64,000 bases of DNA from Maribacter litoralis (GCF_003075045.1 NZ_QCZD01000005.1:62001-126000); one strand, 5' to 3'. Shown: positions 44,338-54,595, counted from the stretch's first letter. Numbers and translations: made by a program. The notes: generated from the sequence alone by a model not told the origin.

Positions 44338-45543
44338 ATGAATAACAAATATACCAAATACGTCATAGGGCTAATTTTTATGGTGTTAACTGTTTGGGGT
44401 GTTTGGTATTTAAAGAATACGATTGAAATTTCAGAATATTTAGAACCTAAAGTGGTGGCAACGCATTACAATGGTGAAAACTATATTGCCGCAGATACAT
44501 GTGTAGAGTGTCATGCAGACATATTCAAGAATCACATAGAAACCGCTCATTTTAATACTTCGGCAATTGCCGATGAGGTTCATGTGAAAGGTGTTTTTGA
44601 AGAGGGCTCAAATGAGCTGAATCTGAAGGGAGTTCGCTTAAAAATGATAGAAGATAATCATAATTTTTATCAACTATCAAAATCCAAATTTGGAGATACC
44701 GCAGTAGTGAAGTCAAAATTGGATATCGTAATTGGTTCTGGGGTTAAAGGACAGAGTTACCTTAGTTGGGAAAATAACGGACTTAGTCAAATACAAGTGT
44801 CATACTTTGAACCTACAAATGCATGGGTCAACAGTCCCAACTTTCCTGATTATGCTTTCAGTAGACCTGTAGATGATAATTGTTTAAAATGTCATGTCAC
44901 CTTTGCCGAAAATAAAAATGAAGCTGCAAATAGCAATGCATATAATAGGAATAAGTTGTTGCTAGGCATAGATTGTCAAAGATGTCATGGTCCGTTAGAA
45001 AAACATGTTGTGCATCATAGGGAAAATCCAAACGAATTGAAGGGTGCTTACGTAGATCGTTATAGTAATTTCACAAGGCAACAGCGATTAGATGCCTGTG
45101 CGGTTTGTCATTCTGGTTTACAGGCACAACAGGTAAAGGGAAATCCTTTTTCATTTTTAGCAGGAGATACATTATCTGAATACTCTAAGAACTATCAGAA
45201 TTATAATAGAAATTTAAAATTAGATGTTCATGGTAATCAAATGGGTCTTTTAAGTGAAAGTGAGTGTTTTGTAAATTCTTCTAAAATGGATTGTATTACT
45301 TGCCATAACCCTCATGAAAATGAACGGGGTAAGCACAACAATTTTAACGCAAAGTGCTTGTCATGTCATAATATTGAAGATATAAATACAACTGCTGAAA
45401 TAAACAAACACGCCAATTCTCAAAACTGTATTTCTTGTCATATGCCATTGGTACCGTCTGAAGTTATGCAGTTGAAGCTTGACGACGAATCTGATGCAAT
45501 ACCTGTTTATATTAGAACTCACCTTATTGGAGTTTATAAATAA
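44338..45543 (+). CDS. Membrane-anchored seven-heme c-type cytochrome
   Basis: 401 residues from ATG 44338; the reading frame extends upstream but that part overlaps the esterase gene. One N-terminal membrane helix (YVIGLIFMVLTVWGVWYL) anchors it outside the cytosol. Seven CXXCH heme sites are present: CVECH, CLKCH, CQRCH, CAVCH, CITCH, CLSCH and CISCH, several with the CHNPHE/CHMP type of surroundings seen in cytochrome c554-like multiheme proteins. It probably carries electrons in the periplasm. No partner reductase or cytochrome maturation gene is adjacent. The gene ends at a bidirectional terminator. Confidence 0.88.
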   Translation: MNNKYTKYVIGLIFMVLTVWGVWYLKNTIEISEYLEPKVVATHYNGENYIAADTCVECHADIFKNHIETAHFNTSAIADEVHVKGVFEEGSNELNLKGVRLKMIEDNHNFYQLSKSKFGDTAVVKSKLDIVIGSGVKGQSYLSWENNGLSQIQVSYFEPTNAWVNSPNFPDYAFSRPVDDNCLKCHVTFAENKNEAANSNAYNRNKLLLGIDCQRCHGPLEKHVVHHRENPNELKGAYVDRYSNFTRQQRLDACAVCHSGLQAQQVKGNPFSFLAGDTLSEYSKNYQNYNRNLKLDVHGNQMGLLSESECFVNSSKMDCITCHNPHENERGKHNNFNAKCLSCHNIEDINTTAEINKHANSQNCISCHMPLVPSEVMQLKLDDESDAIPVYIRTHLIGVYK

Positions 45544-45563
45544 TCTTGTATTTACAAAATAAT

Positions 45564-45597
45564 AAAGAGTGGTCAAATAGATTTTTGACCACTCTTT
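45564..45597. terminator. Bidirectional terminator between cytochrome and first SusCD pair
   Basis: AAAGAGTGGTCAAA (45564-45577) pairs perfectly with TTTGACCACTCTTT (45584-45597) around six bases. It lies between convergent genes; A/T-rich ends serve both directions. Confidence 0.85.
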
Positions 45598-45626
45598 ATG
45601 CAACTAACAATTAACAATAATTTTAA

Positions 45627-47384
45627 TTAATATGCTGGATCTTGAGTCAGTGTTGGTTGACCATCTACGGCTGATCTGTCAATAGCCTGACTTGGTATAG
45701 GGAAGTACTCATTTTTTCCTTCCGTAAAAGATTTTCCTACCAAGTATGTTCTATGTTGAGATTCGCTGGCTATGTAATTGTTTAAAGTTTCGGCAGCAAT
45801 ACCCCAACGAACCAAATCCCAATATCGGTGACCTTCCATCGCAAATTCTAGTCTTGTTTCAAAGCGAACGGCATCTCTTGCGGCAGCCTTATCTGTCCAA
45901 GGTGTGTCGTAAGTTGCAATATCATAATTTGCTGCAGCTTCACCTTCAACAATGCTAAAGTCATTTCTGTCGGTTCCTTGGGTGGCAAGGGGTACGAACC
46001 CGTCTGGGTTAGCGGCTCTTGTTCTAATTTCATTTACGAGCTCTCGTGCTCTTTCTAAAGAACCAACTTCAACTTCCGCTTCTGCCAACCATAATAAGAT
46101 CATGGCATAGCGCATATATCTGTAGTTGTTGGCAGATAGATTGCCCCAGCCGCCAACACCAAAACCTTCTGGCTCTGCTACATGCTTTTTAGAAAAGAAA
46201 GGACCGGCATATGATAGATCCCGTACAAAATCTGTTTGATATATTTTAAAACCTTTGTATAGTATACCTGGTCTACCTAAAGTATGGTCTATTCTAGGGT
46301 CTAAAGTGGCCGTTTCTGCACTTGTACCATCATCATTGGTATCTATTGTGATATCTTCTGCATCGAAATTTTCAATTAATGGCAAACCATTTTCAGTTCT
46401 ATATGCATTTACCAAGTTTTGAGATACCTGATAAAATCCGCAACAGCCCCATGGATCTGTGTATGGATGAGCAAGGCCCATTCCTCTACTAGAAGCTTGG
46501 TCTGCCGCACTGCTTACTGCATATTGAATTTCAAAGATTGACTCAGGATTATTTCTAGTGGCAACCAAAAAGTTATCTTCAAATTTAGCGGCTAGGCTAA
46601 AAACGCCAGAGTTCACTATTTCATCTAGCAATGTTTTGGCTTCACCAAGTTTTGCGGTATTTGCGGTTCCGTTTTCATCCCATCCTTGATACATCTTAGA
46701 TTTTGCCAAGAAAGCTTTTGCAGCCCAACTAGTAGGTCTACCTACTTGAGATTGTGTGGTTGGTAAACTTGCAGCTGCAGCTTCAAAATCAGCTTCTATA
46801 AAAGGCCATATTTCACGATCATTAGGCACTTTTGTACTTTCTACATCATCTAAAATGTAATCTTCTTCGCTAATGTAGGGAGGCATTCTCCACATTTTAC
46901 GGGCTTCCATATGAAATATACCTCTTAAAAATCGAGCTTCTGCAATTACCTGTGTTCTCTTTTCATCTGAAATATCTTCAATACTATTGGCTGTATTAAT
47001 AGCATTATTTGCTCTTGCAACCCCTTTAAACAATGATCGCCATCTGTTTGTGATATGTCCATTGAAAGATTGAAAATCATATGCTTCTATAAATGATTGT
47101 TCAGGTTGATCACCAGCATCGGTACCTTTTAATGCATCATCAGATGCAATGTTAAACGCCCAGTTTTCTACCGTAACATTCCAATCGTTGGTACCATCAA
47201 GACCAGCGCCATCTATCATGGCATATGCACCTAATAATATACCATCTAGACCATCTTCGGTTTCAAGGCTGTTGGTGCTAAACTGACCTTCTGGAGTTCG
47301 TGTTAAAAATTCATCGCTACAACCAACCGTAAAGATGGCCATACAGATAAATGCGATTAATATTATGTTTTTTCTTTTCATCAT
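45627..47384 (-). CDS. SusD/RagB family nutrient-binding lipoprotein (pair 1)
   Basis: 585 residues. A lipoprotein signal ends IFTVGCSDEF. The SusD fold follows with FLTRTPEGQFS, the TPR core (RGIFHMEARKMWRM), and the C-terminal QHRTYLVGK/YFPIPSQAIDRS ending typical of the family. A vicinal CCGFYQ motif near residue 314 is shared with the second SusD here. It binds an oligomeric ligand at the surface and forms a lid on its SusC partner, encoded 52 bases upstream. No ligand can be assigned. It is the last gene of its unit. Confidence 0.95.
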   Translation of the reverse strand: MMKRKNIILIAFICMAIFTVGCSDEFLTRTPEGQFSTNSLETEDGLDGILLGAYAMIDGAGLDGTNDWNVTVENWAFNIASDDALKGTDAGDQPEQSFIEAYDFQSFNGHITNRWRSLFKGVARANNAINTANSIEDISDEKRTQVIAEARFLRGIFHMEARKMWRMPPYISEEDYILDDVESTKVPNDREIWPFIEADFEAAAASLPTTQSQVGRPTSWAAKAFLAKSKMYQGWDENGTANTAKLGEAKTLLDEIVNSGVFSLAAKFEDNFLVATRNNPESIFEIQYAVSSAADQASSRGMGLAHPYTDPWGCCGFYQVSQNLVNAYRTENGLPLIENFDAEDITIDTNDDGTSAETATLDPRIDHTLGRPGILYKGFKIYQTDFVRDLSYAGPFFSKKHVAEPEGFGVGGWGNLSANNYRYMRYAMILLWLAEAEVEVGSLERARELVNEIRTRAANPDGFVPLATQGTDRNDFSIVEGEAAANYDIATYDTPWTDKAAARDAVRFETRLEFAMEGHRYWDLVRWGIAAETLNNYIASESQHRTYLVGKSFTEGKNEYFPIPSQAIDRSAVDGQPTLTQDPAY

Positions 47385-47436
47385 TAAAATTTTAAATGTT
47401 TCATTAAATGATAGCTTGTATAAGCAATTTTATTTT

Positions 47437-50400
47437 TTAGTTAAGTGTTAACCTTAGACCCAAGGTATAGGTGCGAGAAACTGGCATATAACCACCATCA
47501 AAACCTAAAGTAGCATCATCTCTGTTACCCGCTTGAATCTCTGGATTTAGACCTGTATACTTTGTCCAAGTAGCCAAATTTTGACCTTGTACATATATTT
47601 GTCCTCTTGATATTCCTATTTTTTCCATTAAATCAGAAGGGAATGAATAGGTCAACTGGACATTCTTAAGTCTAAAATAACTACCATCTTCAATGAAATA
47701 AGATGAAGGTCTACTACTGATTTGATCGTTTGCATCCATGATAGGAACTGTGGCATTAGGGTTTGCCGCTACCCACTCACTAACAGGTGCGGAAGGATTC
47801 GCAGGTTGCCAAGCATCATAAAGTGCTCTTTTTGATCTGTTGCCTTGAAAGGTGTTGAAATCTGCAAAATACCTTACGTAATTGTAAATGTCATTTCCTT
47901 CTGAGCCATTACCGAAAATGTTCAAGGCTAGGTTTTTGTAACTAACATCTATATTTACCCCATACGTGAAATCTGGGTGCGGACTACCAATGATTGTTCT
48001 GTCATCATCATCAATTTGTCCGTCATTGTTTACATCGGTCACTTTTAATTTACCAGGTGCATTGTAGCTGCCATAGGTTGGCCATGCATCTGCCTCTGCT
48101 TGAGATTGAAATATTCCTTCGGTCTTAAAACCATAGAAAGAAGATATGGGTTCTCCTACTTGGGTTATGGTCAAAGAAGGTACTCTAGAAGCATCTCCGA
48201 ACAATACTGTTCCGTCATCGGTTTCACTTAATTTGTCAACTTCATTTTTGTAGGCAGATAAGTTAAAGCTTACACCATATCCCCAATCGCCTTTTTTATC
48301 ATCCCAAGATATTTGAAGATCTACACCCTTGTTGGTCATTTCTCCAACATTGAAGAAAGGTGCTTGTGCATCACCTGCTGTATAGGTTATCTGTCTTCTG
48401 AACAACATATCGGTCGTTATTCTGTCCCACAAATCTAAACCTACATTAAATCTACGGTCGAACATTGATAAATCTATACCTATGTTGTTTGATGTGGTTG
48501 TTTCCCATTTAGCATCGGGGTTACCATAACTCTGAACATCAAAACCAAGCGTGGGTGCACCGGTAGCCCCGTCAATAGGGTAACCTGCGTTAAAAATATT
48601 TGATCGGTATGTAGTATATGAGTTGTAATCACCAATTTCTTGGTTACCTGTTTTACCCCAACCATATCTAAGTTTTAATTCATCTACATTTTCGAGATTC
48701 TCCATAAACGCCTCGTCAGAAACTCTCCAACCTAAACTGAATGCTGGAAAAATAGCACTTCTAGATGCGGATTGAAATCTAGATGAAGCATCGTTTCTTA
48801 GAATAAACTGTGCTAAATATTTACCGTCATAGTTATAATTTAGTTTTCCAAATTCAGAGAATAAAGTGTAATCCCTAAATGCAAAGCCGTAATTACTAGC
48901 AGTGGTAGCATCCCCCAAATCCAAATAACGCTGAATATCAAGTGTTTCAAAAGCATAACCGTTTCTGCTGGCGCCAAACTCTTCACCATAAGCCTCAATA
49001 CCTTCAACCCCAATATATGCATCAAAATTGTGAACTTCGTTCCAGGTTTTGGCATAGGTCAATACCGTATTCCATTGCCATTGGTATTCATAACTGTTGG
49101 TAGAAGTAGACCCACTAATAAAATTACCTTCTACATATTCCGGATTTTGTCTCCTTAAGTATCTACCTCTTTCTCCTGTTGCGTCTACACCAAAACTAGA
49201 CTTTACTTGAAGGTCTTCGGTAATGTCATAGGAAGCAAATACATTACCAAATACACGTAAACGATAAGTTCTGTTATCTTGTTCTCTATATAAAGTTGCA
49301 TACGGATTAAAGTTGTTGCCTAAATTAGCACCTCTACTACCGGCAAAATTTCCGGCGATATCATATATGGGTAATAAAGGGTGGTGCTTGTATGAACCTG
49401 ATACGGCGTTTTGTTCTTCATCGTTTCCAAAACCACCTTTTCTGTTATCAAAATTTACCGAAAGATTTTCTCCAATGGTCAATTTTTTATTCAATGCCTT
49501 AAATTCAGTGTTTGCACGGATAGATGTTCTGTTATAACCCACAAACTTTGTGATGGCATCTTGAGCAAAGTACCCTAGTGTAAAGGCATATCTTGCATTC
49601 TCAGTTGCCCCGGATGCTGAAATTTGGTGATTTAAAATTGGAGCGGTCCTCGTAACTTCTTTCCACCAGTTTGTATCTGCAGAACGTACAATGGCATTTA
49701 TATTTCCTTCTTCTAGTGCATACAAATCTGGATCGGTTCCTGGGTCACCTTCCATGGCACCACTAGGAAATACATAGTCAGGTATTCCTATTTCTCCATT
49801 TGGACCAAAAGAATATTGACCGTGACTTGGATCTTTTCCTGCATATAAATCGGCTAAATAAAGGTATTCACCTAATTCTGCCGCATTTAAAGCTTCTACC
49901 TCTCCTAGACCGGATTGTAGACCATAATAGGTGTCATAGGTAATTACCGGTTTGCCCATTTTACCTTTTTTGGTGGTGATAATGATAACCCCATTTGCAG
50001 CTCTTGAACCGTAAATTGAAGCGGCAGATGCATCTTTAAGAACCTGTAGGGATTCAATGTCGTTGGGGTTAAGATTTGCCTGTGATCGAGATGGTACCCC
50101 ATCAATAACGTATAAAGGGTCATTGTTACCAATGGTACCAAACCCTCTAATTCTTACGGTAGCCTCACCACCTGGCGTAGCATCGTTCACAATACCTATA
50201 CCAGCAGCTCTACCTTGAAGTTGCTGGGCAAAAGTTGTTGCAGGAACGGCATTTAGTTCTTCAACATCTACTGTCGATACTGAGCCTGTAACATCTCGTT
50301 TTGATTGTGAGCCATAACCTGTTACTACAACCTCGTCTAAAGCAGCTGCATCTTCAGTTAAAGTTACAGAAATAGGCGAGGAGCTCGCTGCCATTTCTAC

Positions 50401-50727
50401 GGTTTTAAAACCTACATAACTAATGACCAAGGTTGCTGATGAAGCTACATTAATTGTGAAATTTCCATCGAAATCGGTTTGGGTTCCATTTGTAGTGCCC
50501 TTTTCAATAATACTGGCTCCTGGTAACGGGGTGCCGAGATCATCTAATACTGTTCCGGTAACAGTAGTTTGAACCAATGTTGGTTCATTGCTCATTGATT
50601 CAATTGGTTTTTCATTAGCTCTTATACCATTAAAGCATAAAGAGACTAAGACCAATAAGAATCCGGTTCTTAAGACTGCGTGTCTTTTTTTGGATTTTAC
50701 TGATTTAAAATCTAGTTTTTGATTCAT
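47437..50727 (-). CDS. SusC/RagA TonB-dependent outer membrane transporter (pair 1)
   Basis: 1096 residues. After a signal peptide comes a carboxypeptidase-D regulatory-like domain (VTGTVLDDLGTPLPGASIIEKGTTNGT...), the TonB box region DEVVVTGYGSQ near residue 133, the plug with VRIRGFGTIGNNDPLYVIDGVP and the SusC mark DIESLQVLKDASAASIYGSRAANGVIIITT in pieces, then a long 22-strand barrel ending in RTYTLGLRLTLN with a terminal Asn rather than Phe. It imports the ligand held by the SusD protein downstream. About 380 bases of upstream DNA hold its control region. Confidence 0.95.
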   Translation of the reverse strand: MNQKLDFKSVKSKKRHAVLRTGFLLVLVSLCFNGIRANEKPIESMSNEPTLVQTTVTGTVLDDLGTPLPGASIIEKGTTNGTQTDFDGNFTINVASSATLVISYVGFKTVEMAASSSPISVTLTEDAAALDEVVVTGYGSQSKRDVTGSVSTVDVEELNAVPATTFAQQLQGRAAGIGIVNDATPGGEATVRIRGFGTIGNNDPLYVIDGVPSRSQANLNPNDIESLQVLKDASAASIYGSRAANGVIIITTKKGKMGKPVITYDTYYGLQSGLGEVEALNAAELGEYLYLADLYAGKDPSHGQYSFGPNGEIGIPDYVFPSGAMEGDPGTDPDLYALEEGNINAIVRSADTNWWKEVTRTAPILNHQISASGATENARYAFTLGYFAQDAITKFVGYNRTSIRANTEFKALNKKLTIGENLSVNFDNRKGGFGNDEEQNAVSGSYKHHPLLPIYDIAGNFAGSRGANLGNNFNPYATLYREQDNRTYRLRVFGNVFASYDITEDLQVKSSFGVDATGERGRYLRRQNPEYVEGNFISGSTSTNSYEYQWQWNTVLTYAKTWNEVHNFDAYIGVEGIEAYGEEFGASRNGYAFETLDIQRYLDLGDATTASNYGFAFRDYTLFSEFGKLNYNYDGKYLAQFILRNDASSRFQSASRSAIFPAFSLGWRVSDEAFMENLENVDELKLRYGWGKTGNQEIGDYNSYTTYRSNIFNAGYPIDGATGAPTLGFDVQSYGNPDAKWETTTSNNIGIDLSMFDRRFNVGLDLWDRITTDMLFRRQITYTAGDAQAPFFNVGEMTNKGVDLQISWDDKKGDWGYGVSFNLSAYKNEVDKLSETDDGTVLFGDASRVPSLTITQVGEPISSFYGFKTEGIFQSQAEADAWPTYGSYNAPGKLKVTDVNNDGQIDDDDRTIIGSPHPDFTYGVNIDVSYKNLALNIFGNGSEGNDIYNYVRYFADFNTFQGNRSKRALYDAWQPANPSAPVSEWVAANPNATVPIMDANDQISSRPSSYFIEDGSYFRLKNVQLTYSFPSDLMEKIGISRGQIYVQGQNLATWTKYTGLNPEIQAGNRDDATLGFDGGYMPVSRTYTLGLRLTLN

Positions 50728-51104
50728 AATTAGTTGTTGTTTGATTAATTGTTGATTTATTATCTAATCTTAATTTGAGTTAAGATATATATAATATTAT
50801 CATAATATTAGTTAATATTTTATCAAATAACCAATATAATTACTAAAAATTTATCATGAATGTATTTGTAGTTTGATAGGTGTCGTTCGTCGATTGTAGA
50901 TCGTTATTCGTCTTCGATTTTTGTAAGATGTTTAATGCGAATTGTTATAAATCGGAATAAAAAGAGGGGTTGATCAGTCCATTAATATTACGGACTGATC
51001 AACCCCATTGAAATTAAATGTTTTAACTTAATTATTGGTAATTGTAAACTCTTGAAAAAAATTAATTTTCAGGTTTATCTTAAGGTGTTACTAATTTAAT
51101 ATTC
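50728..51104. promoter_or_regulatory. Upstream region of SusC 1: AT-rich control region
   Basis: 377 bases without a gene. The part next to SusC 1 (about 50740-50860) is extremely AT-rich, with no exact TAnnTTTG box on the minus strand. The leader just before the ATG (CAACAACTAATTATG on the minus strand) resembles that of SusC 2. The terminator of the upstream gene lies at 50966-51006. Nothing else was seen. Confidence 0.5.
50961..51006 (-). terminator. Intrinsic terminator of the FG-GAP/UnbV gene
   Basis: GGGGTTGATCAGTCC (50966-50980) pairs perfectly with GGACTGATCAACCCC (50992-51006) around 11 bases. Read leftward it is followed by TCTTTTTATT. It separates this gene from SusC 1, so the two SusCD units are transcribed separately. 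Confidence 0.88.
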
Positions 51105-54100
51105 TCATTTTTTCTGAAAAACTCTGATTGAGTCCCTATTTTGAGTAACTACATAATACGGTTGCCCGCCATTACTATTTTTAATAGCGGTAATATTTTT
51201 TGCATCGCCTGGAATAAAAAAGCCACTTTCTGTAGTAGGGATGGTTTTAAAATTGCCTTTTCCGTCATTTTTAAGAAGAAGGCCATTAAAAGCATCATAT
51301 CTACCTACAAAAACTTCATTTCCAAAATCATTGCCAACTAACAATATATCGCTATAACCATCATCATTATAATCAATGATTTCAATATCGTTAATTGTGG
51401 AATATTGTACCTCTATGGGTAATTGATGAACCTTGAATTTTCCTTCACCTGTATTTTCAATATAAATGGTTCTATCAAAATTTGCAGTTAATTTTTTAGC
51501 TCCTTCAAGTTCTTTAGGAGTAAACAAAGTACTTTGAGTGGTGGCTGCGTATTCTTTATATAAATTAAATTTTGATCGAAATAATGGACTTTGCCCGAAT
51601 AAATCTCCTCCAAAGTTTACCGGAGCTGAGATATAAGTAGTATCGCTATAATTTTTTTTCAAATAGGCGAATGCCACGGGGTCAACCGTTCCGTTATTGT
51701 CAAAGTCTTTATATAATATATTTACCGGTCTTTCTGTTGTTGGCTGATAAATATTGTTACCTCCTAAATTACCTACTACATAATCTATATCACCATCGTT
51801 ATCAAAATCGGTTGCTTTTATAGTCTGCCACCAACCAAATAAACTATCTATTCCGGTTTTGTCTAAAATTTCAAATCCAGATTCTTTATTTTTAAGAAAG
51901 GTAATGGGCATATATTCACCAACAACTATTAAATCTAATCTACCGTCATTATCAAAATCTTGCCATAATGCATCGGTAAGCATTCCTATATTTCTTAGAT
52001 CAGGTGCGAGGGTATCTGTAACATCCTTTAAAATCCCATTTTCATTTAATAATAAAAAACTTTTATCCGCAATTGGAAATTTAGCAAACGGAGTTCTACC
52101 TCCAATAAAAAGATCATCATAACCATCATTGTTAAAATCTCCTACGGTAACTACCGAACCACTAGCTTGAATGTTTGGCATTTTGTTTTCACTAATCTTA
52201 AAATTGCCTTTACCATCATTTATGAAAAGACGGTCGGTGTAGAATTCTGGTCCTTTCATAAACTCATTACTTCCAGAAACTAAGTATAAATCTAAATCAC
52301 CATCATTGTCAAGGTCGAAGAGCGCCATGCTTTCCTCTTCAAATGTCTTATTGTAAACATCTGTATATAATGGTTTGTTAGAGAAATCACCATTCTTGTT
52401 TTGTATGAAAATCTCTGGAGCTTTTCCAGAAGAACTGCCTATAATGAAATCTTCTATTCCATCACCATTTACGTCGCCTGTAATTGTACAAGGACCGTTT
52501 TGAGTTAATTTTTTAGGTAAAATTCTTTGAACATTAAAATCGACCATATCCAGCTCATCATGCATATAATTGACACCAATAGAACTAGAAATTTCTTTTA
52601 AAATTGGCAAATTTTTCTTTTCTGTTATTGGAAAAGCTAATGAGTTCTTATCTATCTCGGTTGCATTTTTATAATCAATGCTTACAGTGGTATTGGTTTT
52701 TGGGCTATCCAGTTTTTGATATTTCCCATCGGGCCATACAACTTCAATGGATTTAATCTGATTTTTATTGTTTATTCCAAAATGGATTACATCATCTACA
52801 CTAGACATATAACCTCTAGTTAAATATTGTTCATGTAATTGAAAGTTGCCTTCAGCGTCTCTCAAAACAATTTTAGAGCCGATTGCATTTCTATTTTTAT
52901 CCGGACCTTCTAATTTTACCTTTAGAAAGTTTGATTTTATTTTTTCATTACTGTTCGTGTTATTTTGAAACAGAAATGCTTCGTCATTAATATTGTTTAC
53001 TACGTAGTCTAGGTCGCCATCATTATCAAAATCGCAATAGGCGGCCCCATTTGAAAAGGATGGAATATCTAACCCCCATTTATTACTTGAGTTTTTAAAT
53101 GTACCGTTCGCAGTATTTTCAAAAGAATAGTTTGGAATTTTTACTACAGGTATAGAATCAAGAATTTGACTTGGACTTAAAAACCTACGAACGTTAAAAT
53201 TATATTCGCCAAAATCTAAATCGGTAATATCTCTAGGAAATCCGTTGGTGATAAATAAGTCTTTATATCCATCATTATCAGCGTCGAAAAATAAGGGCGA
53301 CCAGCTCCAATCTGTTCTCGAAATACCTGAAAGTAATCCTACTTCGCTATAGGGGAGGTTTGGACCTTGCCCTACTTGTAGCATATTACGCATGTATTGG
53401 TGGCTGTAGCCATATCTTTTGTTCATTACATAGTCGTTATACTTTGTATCACGTATAGTAGTTTTTAATCGGTGATTGGTTTCACCTAGCATATCTAAGG
53501 TGATAATGTCTAAATAACCGTCATTATTAAAGTCGGAAATATCATTACCCATTGAAAATTTACTTTGATGCTTAATGAGATCATCAATATTATTTGAAAA
53601 AGTTCCGTTTTGATTGTTCGTATATAAGATGTCATTAGTAAGGTAATCATTACTGATGTAAATATCTGACCACCCGTCATTATTAAGGTCTGAAATTGCG
53701 ATACCTAAACCATAACCTTCTATGGTTATACCTGCTTCAATAGTTACATCTGTAAAGGTATTGTCTCCATTATTGCGATAAAGCCGATCATTGCTAAGAG
53801 CGGAACCATCGGTAATTTTTTTTCTGTAATTTGATGGTAGTACATGCACATCAACATTGTTTAATACATATAAATCTAATAGACCATCATTATTGTAATC
53901 AAAAAATGTTGCGTTCATACTATTGCCCGAATCTGCAATACCATATTCATTTGCCATTTCTTTGAATTCAGGTATTCCATCATCATTCAATCCTTGATTT
54001 ACAAATAACATATTGGCTTTCTCTTGCTTGGAAGGGTACATAGCCGCACAGATGTAGATATCTAAAAATCCGTCATTATTAATGTCAACTGTTGCTACAC

Positions 54101-54437
54101 CTGTTTTCCATTTTTTTGTGGCAGAAGTTCCACTAATCTCCGTGACATCATTAAATTTTAAATTACCTTGATTTAGGTATAGCTTGTTGCTGACTTGGTT
54201 ACCTGTAAAGAATACATCGGGTTTATTATCATTATTAAAGTCTCCAATAGCAACACCTCCACCATTGAAAATGTATTCACTTGTTAATATATTAAAACTG
54301 TCAGTTTCAATGATTTTATTATTGAATGTTATACCAGAATGGTCCGATTCTATTTTAGAAAATAGTTTACTGTCCGTCTTTTTACAGGAAGAAAGGGGTA
54401 TTAAAATCAGTAAAATTATTGCAGAAAAAGTTTTCAT
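51105..54437 (-). CDS. FG-GAP/VCBS-repeat lipoprotein with ASPIC/UnbV domain
   Basis: 1110 residues. A lipoprotein signal ends LIPLSSCKKTD. The body is a double beta-propeller-like array of FG-GAP repeats with 14 calcium-site motifs of the form DxNxDGxxD (for example DINNDGFLD, DFDNDGDLD, DVNGDGIED). The ASPIC/UnbV domain, including IEVVWPDGKYQ, sits near residues 520-570 between the two halves. Similar CRTAC1/UnbV proteins are surface-exposed and often lie beside SusCD genes. Function unknown; calcium-stabilised binding of a polymer or protein is inferred. It is flanked by terminators on both sides and so may be made by read-through from SusD 2. Confidence 0.88.
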   Translation of the reverse strand: MKTFSAIILLILIPLSSCKKTDSKLFSKIESDHSGITFNNKIIETDSFNILTSEYIFNGGGVAIGDFNNDNKPDVFFTGNQVSNKLYLNQGNLKFNDVTEISGTSATKKWKTGVATVDINNDGFLDIYICAAMYPSKQEKANMLFVNQGLNDDGIPEFKEMANEYGIADSGNSMNATFFDYNNDGLLDLYVLNNVDVHVLPSNYRKKITDGSALSNDRLYRNNGDNTFTDVTIEAGITIEGYGLGIAISDLNNDGWSDIYISNDYLTNDILYTNNQNGTFSNNIDDLIKHQSKFSMGNDISDFNNDGYLDIITLDMLGETNHRLKTTIRDTKYNDYVMNKRYGYSHQYMRNMLQVGQGPNLPYSEVGLLSGISRTDWSWSPLFFDADNDGYKDLFITNGFPRDITDLDFGEYNFNVRRFLSPSQILDSIPVVKIPNYSFENTANGTFKNSSNKWGLDIPSFSNGAAYCDFDNDGDLDYVVNNINDEAFLFQNNTNSNEKIKSNFLKVKLEGPDKNRNAIGSKIVLRDAEGNFQLHEQYLTRGYMSSVDDVIHFGINNKNQIKSIEVVWPDGKYQKLDSPKTNTTVSIDYKNATEIDKNSLAFPITEKKNLPILKEISSSIGVNYMHDELDMVDFNVQRILPKKLTQNGPCTITGDVNGDGIEDFIIGSSSGKAPEIFIQNKNGDFSNKPLYTDVYNKTFEEESMALFDLDNDGDLDLYLVSGSNEFMKGPEFYTDRLFINDGKGNFKISENKMPNIQASGSVVTVGDFNNDGYDDLFIGGRTPFAKFPIADKSFLLLNENGILKDVTDTLAPDLRNIGMLTDALWQDFDNDGRLDLIVVGEYMPITFLKNKESGFEILDKTGIDSLFGWWQTIKATDFDNDGDIDYVVGNLGGNNIYQPTTERPVNILYKDFDNNGTVDPVAFAYLKKNYSDTTYISAPVNFGGDLFGQSPLFRSKFNLYKEYAATTQSTLFTPKELEGAKKLTANFDRTIYIENTGEGKFKVHQLPIEVQYSTINDIEIIDYNDDGYSDILLVGNDFGNEVFVGRYDAFNGLLLKNDGKGNFKTIPTTESGFFIPGDAKNITAIKNSNGGQPYYVVTQNRDSIRVFQKK

Positions 54438-54537
54438 ACTGTTTGAAAAGATAAGTGTTGTTGATAATATCGTTTAAGAAAAATTTTAGACCGATAATTA
54501 GTAAGCTAGTTGTGTTTGATAGGCTTAAAGATAATAA

Positions 54538-54567
54538 AAAGAGGCTGTTTTGTTAAACAGCCTCTTT
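54538..54567 (-). terminator. Terminator/attenuator after SusD 2
   Basis: AAAGAGGCTGTTT (54538-54550) and AAACAGCCTCTTT (54555-54567) are exact reverse complements with a four-base loop; leftward it is followed by TTTTTATT. It is 28 bases after the SusD 2 stop. The UnbV gene begins 100 bases further on, so this could set the ratio of the two products. Confidence 0.85.
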
Positions 54568-54595
54568 CTCTAATTATGAAATAATTTGTGCTTAA

